From NCBI RefSeq assembly GCF_034343125.1, contig NZ_CP139957.1, positions 310,001 to 374,000 on the forward strand: 64,000 nucleotides of DNA. The letters are read 5' to 3'. Each line of letters begins with the position of its first letter. Positions within the stretch are counted from its first letter, which is position 1. The translations under genes were made by a program, and so were the position numbers. Under the pieces are notes generated by a model. The model was not told where the DNA came from. It worked only from the letters and a program-made list of their open reading frames with translations, and searched no databases. The DNA comes from Caldicellulosiruptor danielii (GTDB taxonomy: Bacteria > Bacillota > Thermoanaerobacteria > Caldicellulosiruptorales > Caldicellulosiruptoraceae). This document shows positions 1 through 8,264 of this stretch, piece by piece.

Positions 1-59
1 GGAATTTTATAATAGTCCTTTAATACTTCTGATAAATCCACTACCGGAATTTCAGACAT
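1..59 (-). CDS. partial CDS, N-terminus only
   Basis: An ATG on the minus strand at 59-57 opens a frame to the window edge, reading MSEIPVVDLSEVLKDYYKI. A GAAAGGAG Shine-Dalgarno lies at 78-71, 11 bases upstream. The gene reads away from the window, so its product cannot be assigned. It follows the minus-strand trio at 174-3506, separated from it by a likely terminator. Confidence 0.45.
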   Translation of the reverse strand, partial: MSEIPVVDLSEVLKDYYKI

Positions 60-80
60 GACATCGAAAACTCCTTTCAA

Positions 81-129
81 TTTTTTAAAATTGAGGGATG
101 TCACAATTTTTAATAGTGACAACCCTCAA
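81..129 (-). terminator. probable intrinsic terminator for the 174-1556 gene
   Basis: Positions 91-104 and 116-129 form a 14-bp inverted repeat with one mismatch around an 11-base loop. On the minus strand the stem is followed by TTTT and then A-rich sequence, so the U-tract is short. It lies between the end of the 174-1556 gene and the RBS of the partial gene, as a terminator would. It could also be an operator for the partial gene. Confidence 0.5.
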
Positions 130-173
130 AAAGAAATTTTTCATACAGAAACCTGCAGAATTTTACATAAAGG

Positions 174-1556
174 TCAGTAGAAATAAATTAAAATCTCATC
201 TTTTCTATCTGGATTTTCATAGATAAAGATATTATAACACATATGAACAAAATCCAGCCTGTCAATTAACTTTTGTGTGCTCAGCAAATACAATTTATAC
301 GTTAGAAGGAGTTTATCATGATTGCTCAAAACAGGTTCTTCTAAATTAAAGTGAGCAGTAGCAGTAATAAAAAAGTTTTTGCGAAGATTTAACAGATAAA
401 TAGATTCATTTTCTTCGAGTGCAGGTTCAATCCTTTTGATTTTTGTTTTATCACCAAAATAAAATATTTCAAGCTGTTCGGGTTTGTTACTCTTGAATGA
501 TTTTACAATATAAAACAGTTCTTTGCCTTTTATTTTTCCAGAGTCTAATATTTGATATGTTGTAAATATTGAATTTGAGATTATTCTTTCATCAAAGGAA
601 TAAATAACTTCTTTTTCAGTAATACCTTTTTCTGAAAATTTAACTCTTATAAGCACAGATTTATCTTGTTTTGTATATGTTTTAACATAATAGTAACAGT
701 CATTTTCAAACCACCCAAGATAAGAAGAGGTTAAAACAGCTTCATAGTCAGCAAAGTCAACTAAATGCCTGGAGAATTCTATCTGGTTGTTCTTTAAGTC
801 CATTAAAAATTGTTCAAAAGGAAGAATATATATTTGCTGTTTTACATTAAGAGTTTTGGGGTCAAAATCTTCCTTTTTCATTTCATCCATAACAATATCT
901 AACTTTTCACAATCACCTATCTTGCCTGTTTTAAACAGAATATATTTATCATTATATAAACCGGTAGATTGTATTTCAAGTTCGTTCAAAAAATTCTGTC
1001 CTTGTGAGGGTAACTGATACAGACTTTTATTTTCTATATCAAAAATAAATACACTCTTATAATTTGAAATATCAAACTTGTCCATGGGCTCTACAGAAAA
1101 AATTAGAAATCTGCTTGAAAGTTCTTTTGCCTCAACAGAAAAGATGGGAATAACTTTGTTATTTTCTTTTAAGTGCGCATTATAAAGATTATTTTTGCAG
1201 ATTATATTCTCTCTTTTGTTAATAATATCAATTTCCAGAATATAGATTTCAGACTTTTTTTCATCAATAGCAAGAGCGTATAAGAGTTTTTTATTGTCAT
1301 CAATTTTTAAAATTCTATCAACAAGTATTTCTGGTTTATATGAATAGATAGATGCCCACGTTTTATTTTTTTGCCATTCATAGATCCAAATATTATCAAT
1401 TTTATTTGATGAACTCAAAAAGATATCTTTTTTCGCAGTGACAATCAAGCGATTAGAAAAGCATAGAATCAAATGATGGGATGAATACTTTGGCAGATTT
1501 GTTTCTAAGTTTTTCTGAGGTTCAAATAAATAACCGGCAAAATTTATTTTCTTCAT
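174..1556 (-). CDS. hypothetical protein, possible beta-propeller-like
   Basis: I do not recognise this 460-residue protein. The start is the ATG at 1556, 11 bases after a GGAAGG site at 1573-1568; an upstream GTG at 1568 overlaps that site and is unlikely. There is no signal peptide or membrane segment. The sequence is rich in beta-strand-like blocks such as IWIYEWQKNKTW, SRFLIFSVEPMD and KYILFKTGK, recurring about every 40-50 residues, which suggests repeated sheets like a propeller; this is an impression, not a domain match. It is third in a minus-strand run after the putative toxin and the subtilisin-like gene. A weak hairpin at 1597-1618 sits in the 101-base gap before it. Confidence 0.8.
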   Translation of the reverse strand: MKKINFAGYLFEPQKNLETNLPKYSSHHLILCFSNRLIVTAKKDIFLSSSNKIDNIWIYEWQKNKTWASIYSYKPEILVDRILKIDDNKKLLYALAIDEKKSEIYILEIDIINKRENIICKNNLYNAHLKENNKVIPIFSVEAKELSSRFLIFSVEPMDKFDISNYKSVFIFDIENKSLYQLPSQGQNFLNELEIQSTGLYNDKYILFKTGKIGDCEKLDIVMDEMKKEDFDPKTLNVKQQIYILPFEQFLMDLKNNQIEFSRHLVDFADYEAVLTSSYLGWFENDCYYYVKTYTKQDKSVLIRVKFSEKGITEKEVIYSFDERIISNSIFTTYQILDSGKIKGKELFYIVKSFKSNKPEQLEIFYFGDKTKIKRIEPALEENESIYLLNLRKNFFITATAHFNLEEPVLSNHDKLLLTYKLYLLSTQKLIDRLDFVHMCYNIFIYENPDRKDEILIYFY

Positions 1557-1657
1557 TATTATTTTCACCTTCCAAATGTTTAGAATGATTTAAGAGAGAA
1601 GCTAAGGATACAGCTTCTTTCTTAAAATTTAAAGTTTAACAAATTCTTTATTATTTA

Positions 1658-2518
1658 TTAAGGAAAGAACATATGTGCAGGAGCAAGTTTTGTACTGTTT
1701 AGCACACCATGATAGTGCGGAAAATAAAAAGGGCTATCTTTATGTGGAGAATGGAGAACATAATTTCCATGAGTAGAAACTGCGAGTGCACTTGCAATTT
1801 CTTTGGTTCTACAAAAAACGTTATAATCATATTTTGCTTTTTCTTCATCTTTTTGAAGTTGCAATACTAAATCTGCTGTTCTAATTCGAATTATTGCTTC
1901 TTCTTTACTAATAGCAGGACCTACAAACACTTTTCCGAACCTTATGACAGACATATAATAATCATATGTTTGCCTTGTTTTGATTTTCTCAATAATTTCA
2001 TTAACTACCACATAAGTATATCCGCCAATTACAATTACAGACAATGAGGCTAATAAAATAGCAATTAACACTTCACTCAATTCTATCGCAATTGGCAACG
2101 CTATAACAAACTGTGCCGTAACAGTATCCGAATCACCAATATTATACTCTTCATTTGTTTTTTCATCAATCAGTTTTGCTTTTAGATTCTCACCATCAAA
2201 GTATTCTACTTTTACAGAAAAGTTTCTTTCTTCCTCTGAGCCTGATATGTCAAAACTTTTTTCAAACTTTTTAGCAGCAGTTGGCTTGACTTTTAATTTT
2301 ATCTCATTTGTGTCTTTATCAAGTGTAGCAATATATTTATATCCTTCATACTCAGCTTCTGCTGTTTTGAGTTTTTTGCCAGAATCATAAACCTTTATTT
2401 TATCTTTCCAAACATCATATCTTGGCTTTGCAAAGCTGACAGAGTTTACAGGCAAAATGGTTAGTATAAAGCTAATACAAACAATGATAGCCAATAATCT
2501 TTTGCTTGTTCTTTTCAT
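1658..2518 (-). CDS. secreted putative toxin, SAR2788-family-like
   Basis: The ATG at 2518 has GAGGGG eight bases upstream, better than the GTG at 2527. The 286-residue product starts with a clear signal peptide (MKRTSKRLLAIIVC, a hydrophobic stretch, cleavage near SFAKP). A charged beta-rich region follows to about residue 135, then a long hydrophobic segment (about 138-170), a helical basic region, and a His-rich tail ending HSPHKDSP, FPHYHGV and PAHMFF. This layout (signal, acidic N-domain with a D/EK.N.EEY block, hydrophobic stretch, His-rich tail) is like proteins labelled SAR2788-family putative toxin, and HYH tails are common in polymorphic toxins. Toxicity is inference. It lies 22 bases after the subtilisin-like gene. 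No immunity gene is recognisable. Confidence 0.5.
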   Translation of the reverse strand: MKRTSKRLLAIIVCISFILTILPVNSVSFAKPRYDVWKDKIKVYDSGKKLKTAEAEYEGYKYIATLDKDTNEIKLKVKPTAAKKFEKSFDISGSEEERNFSVKVEYFDGENLKAKLIDEKTNEEYNIGDSDTVTAQFVIALPIAIELSEVLIAILLASLSVIVIGGYTYVVVNEIIEKIKTRQTYDYYMSVIRFGKVFVGPAISKEEAIIRIRTADLVLQLQKDEEKAKYDYNVFCRTKEIASALAVSTHGNYVLHSPHKDSPFYFPHYHGVLNSTKLAPAHMFFP

Positions 2519-2540
2519 CTTTAACACCCCTCAAACTTTT

Positions 2541-3506
2541 TTATTTAAATCTGACAAGACCATAACCAAATATGTTGTCTTTGCCTCTTTCCCCAAGGTC
2601 TTCAGAAAGTTTTACCAGTACATTGTAGATTTTCTCCTTGTTTATGCCTTGTTTAGGGTTTAAGCCCCACTTTTCTGGTTTGCTTAAGATAAGAGCGATA
2701 ATTGCTCTCAGGTGTGCAGCAGCAAAGAAGTTTCCACTTGAGAGTTTGTAGCTATTGTTTGGAGCTGTGGACAAAATATTTTCACCATAAGAGCAAAAAT
2801 CAATTTTGCCTTGAGAGGAAAACTCTGATATCTGGTTTTTGTAGTTCACAGAAGCAATAGAAATAACCTCATTGTATGATGCGGGATAGCCTGCTTTTGA
2901 GCCAAATGAATTTCTTGCTGCTGCAACAATAATTATTCCATGTTTTGTGGCATTTAAAATGGCTTTTCTGAGTTTTGGATTATCAGATGAAGTAGAAAAA
3001 CTCATGTTTACGATGTTAATCTTGTTTTTCACACACCAGTCAAGAGCGCGTGCAACAACGTCAACTTTTCCTTCAAGTTTTTTATTTAAGATTTTTAAAA
3101 TGAAGATTTCAGCTTCAGGTGCAATGCCGACAATACCGAAGTTATTATTTTGAGCTGCTATTATACCGGTTATAAAAGTTCCATGTCCTGTTTCATCTAA
3201 TGCAGGTTTGTTTGGCTCAACAAAGTTAATAGTTTTGATGATATTTGCACTTTTTAAATCAGGATGGTTCAGGTCAATACCAGAATCCAGAATAGCAACT
3301 TTAACATTTTTGCCTTTTGCAAATTTCCACATTTTTACGATGCCAAGTTTTTTGTAACTCCATGGAATAATCTGCTTTTTGTAAGCTTGCTGAGGGTTCT
3401 GTGTAGAAGGATTATTTTTCACATAAAGATAAACTGAAAGTATTAATATAAATAGTATAAGTATAGCAGCTGTTAGGATAAAAAGTTTTTTATGTTTGTT
3501 TAACAA
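2541..3506 (-). CDS. membrane-anchored S8 subtilisin-like pseudoprotease (catalytic Ser replaced by Phe)
   Basis: The likely start is the TTG at 3506, seven bases after GGGAGG; an upstream ATG at 3539 would place that RBS inside the coding region. The 321-residue protein has an N-terminal membrane helix (about residues 9-29) and then an S8 fold: Asp74 in VAILDSGID, His108 in GHGTF, and oxyanion Asn199 in AARNS. The block normally written GTSMAAPHV reads GNFFAAAHL, so the nucleophile Ser is Phe260 (codon TTC at 2729-2727). It is probably inactive as a protease and may act as chaperone, tether or decoy for the toxin-like protein encoded 22 bases downstream. A sequencing error could give Ser to Phe but would not explain the other changes in the block. 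Confidence 0.85.
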   Translation of the reverse strand: MLNKHKKLFILTAAILILFILILSVYLYVKNNPSTQNPQQAYKKQIIPWSYKKLGIVKMWKFAKGKNVKVAILDSGIDLNHPDLKSANIIKTINFVEPNKPALDETGHGTFITGIIAAQNNNFGIVGIAPEAEIFILKILNKKLEGKVDVVARALDWCVKNKINIVNMSFSTSSDNPKLRKAILNATKHGIIIVAAARNSFGSKAGYPASYNEVISIASVNYKNQISEFSSQGKIDFCSYGENILSTAPNNSYKLSSGNFFAAAHLRAIIALILSKPEKWGLNPKQGINKEKIYNVLVKLSEDLGERGKDNIFGYGLVRFK

Positions 3507-3557
3507 CTTAAAACCTCCCAGAATAATAAATAGAATCAAAGCATTTAAGAGGAGTTA

Positions 3558-3587
3558 AGTATAATAATAGCAATCAACTCCTTTCAA
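3558..3587 (-). promoter_or_regulatory. sigma-A-like promoter for the pseudoprotease/toxin run
   Basis: On the minus strand TTGAAA (3587-3582) and TATACT (3563-3558) are 18 bases apart, about 50 bases upstream of the TTG start. With the divergent promoter at 3773-3801 this accounts for most of the gene-free stretch 3507-3843; the rest is A/T-rich and shows nothing else. Confidence 0.45.
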
Positions 3588-3772
3588 TGGATGAAATAAC
3601 TATAAATACTTATATCAAAAAAAAACGCAACAGGCAAATTAAACAAATTTTTAACTATTTATATAGGAAATTTAAACAACAAAGACTTTGATTGGCTGTT
3701 GCTTTTGGATTACATATTTATTTTGAAAATTTTCTTACAAACTTCTGATGCCTTCCTTTGCTTCAATAAAGC

Positions 3773-3801
3773 TTTACTTAACTCAAGGAAAGAGGTATAA
3801 T
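3773..3801 (+). promoter_or_regulatory. promoter for the PIN toxin-antitoxin pair
   Basis: TTTACT (3773-3778) and a perfect TATAAT (3796-3801) are 17 bases apart. Transcription would begin near 3808, which makes any start upstream of that untranslatable and supports the GTG at 3844 for the antitoxin. Confidence 0.55.
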
Positions 3802-3843
3802 AATACAGTGAATAGAAAAATAAATAAAGTGGTGATATTAGCT

Positions 3844-4092
3844 GTGTCAGAATTAATTAAGGATATAGATAATGTAAGGAAAATATCAATTCCAGTGGAC
3901 ACAATAAAATATATTATAGAAAAACTTGGGAATGATATAATATGGGACTATGACTATATAACAGGTGAATTGATTATTATGAAACGTCCTGAATCCTATG
4001 TAGATACCCTGGCAGGCTTAGGGCAAGAGATATGGGAAGGGCTTGATAGTAAGGAATTTATTGAAGAGATGAGAGAAGAATGGGAATGCTAA
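3844..4092 (+). CDS. antitoxin of a PIN-domain toxin pair
   Basis: The open frame extends upstream, but a GTG at 3844 with GGTGAT seven bases before it fits the promoter at 3773-3801 and gives an 82-residue protein. It has a short beta-rich N-part (VRKISIPVDTIKYIIEKLG) and a tail of the kind RPESYVDTLAGLGQEIWEGLDSKEF ending in an acidic EEMREEW, typical of small antitoxins encoded just before PIN toxins. Such tails bind and block the toxin. Its last 13 bases overlap the toxin gene, implying coupled translation. DNA binding and autoregulation are expected for the class but not shown here. Confidence 0.7.
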   Translation: MSELIKDIDNVRKISIPVDTIKYIIEKLGNDIIWDYDYITGELIIMKRPESYVDTLAGLGQEIWEGLDSKEFIEEMREEWEC

Positions 4093-4523
4093 AAGCAGGG
4101 CAAAAACTTGCATTAGATACTAATCTATTTATATATCTCATAGAGAAGAATAAAATTTATTTTCCATTAGTTAGGTCCTTATTTGAAAAGATCCAAAAAG
4201 GACAACTATATGGGGTAACTTCTAGCCTTATATATACAGAATTACTTTCAAAGCCTTTTCAAGAAGGAAATATAGTTCTTGCAGATAAATATAAAGTACT
4301 GCTTGCTACATTTCCAAACTTAATAATTAAAGAAGTGGATAAGAATGTAGCAACGCTTGCTGCAAAATTACGTGCTAAATATAAAATAAAAACTCCAGAT
4401 GCGATATTTGTTGCAACAGGAATAGCTGAGAAAGCAGATATATTTATGACTAATGACACAAGGTTGAAAGTTGTAAATGAGATTGATATTATATTATTAG
4501 ATGAGTTGCTTGATTCTGACTGA
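4080..4523 (+). CDS. PIN-domain ribonuclease toxin, VapC-like
   Basis: A 147-residue PIN protein. The acidic active-site residues are visible: Asp in LALDTNLFIY, Glu in YTELLSKP, Asp in KTPDAIFVA and Asp in FMTNDTRL. The family cuts RNA, often tRNA, in a Mg2+-dependent way. ATG 4080 overlaps the antitoxin; an in-frame ATG at 4086 is an alternative. The length is normal and nothing looks broken. Substrate unknown. Confidence 0.85.
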   Translation: MGMLKAGQKLALDTNLFIYLIEKNKIYFPLVRSLFEKIQKGQLYGVTSSLIYTELLSKPFQEGNIVLADKYKVLLATFPNLIIKEVDKNVATLAAKLRAKYKIKTPDAIFVATGIAEKADIFMTNDTRLKVVNEIDIILLDELLDSD

Positions 4524-4584
4524 TAGAGTAAATATGGCTCAAAAGCAGAATTAAGTACACTAATATAGTCAGAATAATTTGAAT

Positions 4585-4601
4585 AGCACCACGAAGGTGC
4601 T
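4585..4601. other. short perfect hairpin
   Basis: AGCACC-acgaa-GGTGCT is a 6-bp stem with a 5-base loop, 60 bases after the toxin stop. It has no T-run. Its core CCACGAAGG reappears in the larger hairpin at 4662-4708. Confidence 0.4.
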
Positions 4602-4661
4602 GTAAATATTTAGAGGTATGGGTAAGATAAATTCGATATAAGTAAAACCAAAGATTTCGAG

Positions 4662-4718
4662 AATAAAGCCCACGAAGGGTGAGATTTTCACCTTTTGTGG
4701 GCTTTATTATTTTGTTTA
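4662..4718 (+). terminator. strong intrinsic terminator or attenuator
   Basis: A 12-bp perfect stem (4662-4673 with 4697-4708) continues into an inner stem (GGTGA/TCACC), followed by ATTATTTTGTTT. It lies between the toxin-antitoxin pair and the ABC transporter, about 40 bases before the transporter's first gene. It can end the upstream transcript, or act as an attenuator if a promoter lies at 4524-4660. I see no known aptamer there. Confidence 0.7.
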
Positions 4719-4748
4719 TAAATTCATACAGAGGAGGTAAATAAGTTA

Positions 4749-5894
4749 ATGAGAGGCAGAAGCTTTAATTCAAATTATTTTAAGGCAAAAAAGAGCATAA
4801 TAAGTATTTTTCTAATTGCAAGTCTTTTCTTGCTAATTATATCAGGTGCACTTTCGGGTTATGCAAAACAGGAAAAAGCACCTTCAAAGCTGATTGTCAC
4901 AGACCTTCTTGGAAGAAAAGTGGAGATTGAAAACAAAAAGAACAAAAGAATTGTTGCGATAGGACCTGGGGCGCTCAGGCTTGTTTTGTATGTAAATGGC
5001 ACAAAGAATATAGTTGGAGTTGAAAATGCAGAAAAGGCATGGGAAGAGGGTTCAAGAACATATATAATGGCATACCCTGAGCTGAAAAAGCTGCCAGTTG
5101 TAGGTCAAGGCGGGGCAGACTCATCCCCTGACCCAGAAAAGCTGATAGCTGTAAAACCAGATGTTATTTTTGCAGCAAGTTTTTTAGACAGGGCAAAGGC
5201 AGACGCACTTCAAGCAAAAACAAAAATCCCTGTTGTTGTGCTTGACTATGGTACAAAGCTTCTTTTTGATGAGAATGTCTATAAATCACTAAGACTTATT
5301 GGTAAAATTGTCGGGAAGCAGCAGCGCGCAGAAGACCTTATCAGCTTTATGCAAAGGTGCAAAGCGTTTTTAAATGAAAGAACCAGAAATATCCCAGTTT
5401 CTAAAAAGCCAAGGGTATATGTTGGAGCTATCAGCTTCAAAGGCGGGCATGGTTTTGAGAGCACAATGGGCAAGTACTTTCCATTTTTGGCCATAAACGC
5501 GATAAATGTAGCAGACCAGGCCAACAAAGAAGGATGGTTCATGGTTGAAAAAGAAAAGATTTTAGAGTGGAACCCTGACATTATATTTATTGACGAGGCT
5601 AATTTAGAGCTTGTAAAACAGGATTATAAGAAAAACCCCGAGTTTTATAAATCACTTTCAGCTTTCAAATATGGCAAAGTCTACGGTCAGCTTCCTTACA
5701 ACTTCTATTGGACTAATATAGACACTGTTTTAGCAAACACATTCTGGATTGCAAAGGTTGTGTATCCAGACAGGTTCAGAGATGTTGACCCAATCAAGAG
5801 AGCTGATGAGATTTACAAGTTCTTCTTAGGAAAGCCACTTTACAGCAAGATGGCAAAGAAATTTGGGGGGTTTGTAAGAATTAAGCTTGACTAA
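4749..5894 (+). CDS. ABC transporter substrate-binding protein, iron-complex/cobalamin type
   Basis: A 381-residue exported protein. A basic N-terminus and hydrophobic stretch (about residues 17-38) end in GYAKQEK; there is no lipobox Cys, so it may be cleaved by signal peptidase I or stay anchored. The mature part (KLIVTDLLGRKVEIE, IVAIGPGALRLVLYV, KPDVIFAAS, WNPDIIFID) is the two-lobe fold of BtuF/FecB/MolA-type class III binding proteins. A GAGGAGG site lies upstream. It heads an operon with permease, ATPase, trmO and an FmdE-like gene. The ligand may be an iron complex, cobalamin, or an oxyanion such as molybdate or tungstate; the FmdE neighbour makes the last worth considering, but sequence alone cannot decide. 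Confidence 0.85.
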   Translation: MRGRSFNSNYFKAKKSIISIFLIASLFLLIISGALSGYAKQEKAPSKLIVTDLLGRKVEIENKKNKRIVAIGPGALRLVLYVNGTKNIVGVENAEKAWEEGSRTYIMAYPELKKLPVVGQGGADSSPDPEKLIAVKPDVIFAASFLDRAKADALQAKTKIPVVVLDYGTKLLFDENVYKSLRLIGKIVGKQQRAEDLISFMQRCKAFLNERTRNIPVSKKPRVYVGAISFKGGHGFESTMGKYFPFLAINAINVADQANKEGWFMVEKEKILEWNPDIIFIDEANLELVKQDYKKNPEFYKSLSAFKYGKVYGQLPYNFYWTNIDTVLANTFWIAKVVYPDRFRDVDPIKRADEIYKFFLGKPLYSKMAKKFGGFVRIKLD

Positions 5895-5916
5895 AAATTA
5901 AGATCAAAGAGGTTTT

Positions 5917-6999
5917 ATGAAGATGGCTCAAAAAGTAGAAAGACAGCAAAAACTAAAATCCCAATACAAGAAGCTTATGGCAGAGAAAGTGTTGTTTTTA
6001 ATTACTGTTGCTATCTTGACAGTGCTTCTCTCAATCTATGCAATATCCTCAGGTTCATCAGATTTGAGCTTTTCTGATGTTTTAAAAGCTTTTTTAGGAA
6101 AGTGTGATGAGAGGACAAGGCTTATAGTCTTTGACATAAGACTTGTAAGGGTTGTTGCTGCAATTTTAGCAGGGATTGGTCTTGCAATTGGAGGAGCTGC
6201 TATTCAGAGCTTATTTCACAACCCCTTGGCTTCTCCTTTTACTCTTGGAATTTCGCAAGGTGCTGCGTTTGGCGCAGCAATTGGAATAATTGTGCTGGGC
6301 GGCGGTGCTACATCTTCTGCCGCCTCTGACTCTGTTACTATTTTACATCCATCAGTGGTTGTTGCATGTGCTTTTTTAGGGTCAATGTTATCAACGGCAG
6401 TTGTGCTTGCTTTAGCTCAAATAAAAAAGTTTTCACCCGAGGCGGTTGTGCTCTCTGGTGTTGCTCTTAGCTCTTTGTTTGGTGCTGCAACAACTATAAT
6501 TCAGTACTTTGCATCTGATGTAAAGATTGCTGCGCTTGTGTTCTGGACATTTGGCGATATTGGAAGAGCGACATGGGATGATGTAAAGGTGATGGCGGTT
6601 TTTGTAATTTTAGCATGGCTATATTTTTTGGCAAATTCATGGAACTACAATGCAATTGCAAGCGGCGAGGATGTTGCAAAAAGCCTTGGTGTGAATGTTG
6701 AAAGAACTAGGTTTTTGGGGATTTTAGTAAGCAGCTTTATAACATCTGTGATTGTCTCTTTTTTAGGAATTATAGGTTTTATATGTTTGGTTGCACCTCA
6801 CATAGCACGAAGGTTTATAGGAAATGACCAGAGATTTTTGACAATAGCATCGGGGCTTGTAGGCGCGTTTTTGCTTCTTTTATCAGACACAGTGGCAAGA
6901 CTTATAATACAACCGGTTGTTCTGCCAGTTGGTGCTGTGACAGCTTTTCTTGGCGCACCGCTTTTCCTGTATCTTTTACTCCGCGGAAAGAAGGTATGA
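5917..6999 (+). CDS. ABC transporter permease, FecCD/BtuC type
   Basis: A 360-residue polytopic membrane protein with about ten hydrophobic segments. Family blocks are RLVRVVAAILAGIGLAIGGAAIQSLFHNPLASPFTLGISQGAAFGAA near the N-terminus, GVNVERTRFLGI (the cytoplasmic coupling region), GIIGFICLVAPHIARRFIGNDQR, and LPVGAVTAFLGAPLFLYLL at the end. It pairs with itself and the ATPase encoded 4 bases downstream. RBS AGAGG precedes the ATG. Confidence 0.93.
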   Translation: MKMAQKVERQQKLKSQYKKLMAEKVLFLITVAILTVLLSIYAISSGSSDLSFSDVLKAFLGKCDERTRLIVFDIRLVRVVAAILAGIGLAIGGAAIQSLFHNPLASPFTLGISQGAAFGAAIGIIVLGGGATSSAASDSVTILHPSVVVACAFLGSMLSTAVVLALAQIKKFSPEAVVLSGVALSSLFGAATTIIQYFASDVKIAALVFWTFGDIGRATWDDVKVMAVFVILAWLYFLANSWNYNAIASGEDVAKSLGVNVERTRFLGILVSSFITSVIVSFLGIIGFICLVAPHIARRFIGNDQRFLTIASGLVGAFLLLLSDTVARLIIQPVVLPVGAVTAFLGAPLFLYLLLRGKKV

Positions 7000-7003
7000 G
7001 AAA

Positions 7004-7768
7004 ATGCTGAAGGTAGATAACCTTGAGTTTAGCTTCAAAGACTTTCAGGTCTTAAGTGGGATTTGTTTTGAAGCAAGAAGAGGCAGTATTGTGTCAATTT
7101 TAGGAAACAACGGTGCAGGAAAATCTACGCTTTTAAAATGCATAGCAAGGCTTTTGAAGCCAAAAAGTGGAGCTATTTTAATAGACGGCAAGGACGCAAA
7201 TAGTTTTTCCTTGCGCCAGCTTTCAAAAAATGTTGCATATGTTCCGCAAAGATACACTGCTAACAGGGTCACAGTGTATGAAACAATCCTTCTTGGGAGA
7301 AAGCCGCATTTTACTGGGCTTGTTCCTTCTTCAGAAGATTTAGAAAAGGTTGAAATGGCGCTTGATCTTTTTGAACTAAAACACCTTGCTTTCAGGTATT
7401 TAGATGAGATAAGCGGCGGTGAGCTTCAAAAGGTGGTGATTGCACGTGCGTTTGTTCAGGACCCGAAGGTTTTGCTTCTGGATGAGCCAATAAACAACCT
7501 TGATTTAAAGAATCAAATAGAGGTTTTGAAGATTTTAAAAATGCTTTCAAAACAAAAAGGTATTCTGGTGGTTGTAATTCTGCACGATTTGAATTTAGCA
7601 ATCAGATTTTCTGACTGGTTTGTTTTTGTTAAGGATGGCAGGATATTTGCCTCGGGTTCAAAAGAGGTAATTACAGCTGAGGTAATTTCAAGGGTATATG
7701 GAATAGATGTAAAAGTAGAAAAACATGGCAATGAAATATTTGTTGTGCCGGAGGTTTCTGCTATTTAA
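7004..7768 (+). CDS. ABC transporter ATP-binding protein, FecE/BtuD type
   Basis: The ATG at 7004, with AGAAGG upstream, gives a 254-residue ATPase (the frame opens earlier, inside the permease). Walker A is GNNGAGKST, the Q-loop lies near VPQRYT, the signature is degenerate as ISGGELQKV, Walker B is VLLLDEPINNLD and the switch His is in VVILHDLNLA. It energises the FecCD-type permease. Confidence 0.95.
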   Translation: MLKVDNLEFSFKDFQVLSGICFEARRGSIVSILGNNGAGKSTLLKCIARLLKPKSGAILIDGKDANSFSLRQLSKNVAYVPQRYTANRVTVYETILLGRKPHFTGLVPSSEDLEKVEMALDLFELKHLAFRYLDEISGGELQKVVIARAFVQDPKVLLLDEPINNLDLKNQIEVLKILKMLSKQKGILVVVILHDLNLAIRFSDWFVFVKDGRIFASGSKEVITAEVISRVYGIDVKVEKHGNEIFVVPEVSAI

Positions 7769-7805
7769 ACAAAAGTCAATTTTTAAAAGAGGTGATTTTG
7801 ATCTG

Positions 7806-8240
7806 ATGGAACTTGTAAAAATAGGAATAATTCACAGCCCATACAAGACAAAAGAACAGGCGCCGCGCCAGGGTGCGGATTCAGAAGAGGTTTGCTATAT
7901 AGAGATATTTGAAAAATACATTGAAGGGCTGAAGGATATTGAAGAAGCAAGATATTTGATTGTTTTGTACTGGGGTCATCAATCAAGCAGAGAAGTTTTA
8001 ACAACTTTGACTCCGTTTTCTGATGTACCAAAGGGGGTTTTTGCATGCAGGTCTCCAAACAGACCCAATCCAATTCTGCTTGATATTGCAGAACTGATAG
8101 ATATAAAGGGCAATGTTCTTGTTGTCAAAGGTATTGATGCAATAGACGGCTCACCTGTAATAGACATAAAGCCTTATTATGAAAGAATTGATATTCCAAA
8201 AGGGTTAAAAGAAGGGATTTTCAAAGTTCAAAGCAATTGA
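7806..8240 (+). CDS. trmO: tRNA m6t6A37 methyltransferase TrmO (TsaA family)
   Basis: The ATG at 7806 behind GAGGTG gives 144 residues; the longer frame overlaps the ABC ATPase. Family blocks: KIGIIHSPYKTKEQAPRQG, ARYLIVLYWGHQSSRE, GVFACRSPNRPNPILL and IDAIDGSPVIDIKPY. TrmO uses SAM to N6-methylate t6A37 of some tRNAs. Family members recur beside metal-transport and FmdE genes in anaerobes, so a different role in this operon is possible. It sits 37 bases after the ATPase. Confidence 0.85.
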   Translation: MELVKIGIIHSPYKTKEQAPRQGADSEEVCYIEIFEKYIEGLKDIEEARYLIVLYWGHQSSREVLTTLTPFSDVPKGVFACRSPNRPNPILLDIAELIDIKGNVLVVKGIDAIDGSPVIDIKPYYERIDIPKGLKEGIFKVQSN

Positions 8241-8264
8241 CATGTTTGAAAGGTGGCGTTAATT

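Noticed and set aside
4524-4748. Cobalamin or molybdenum-cofactor riboswitch before the ABC transporter
   Set aside because: No B12-box or Moco-type conserved segments; only two simple hairpins.
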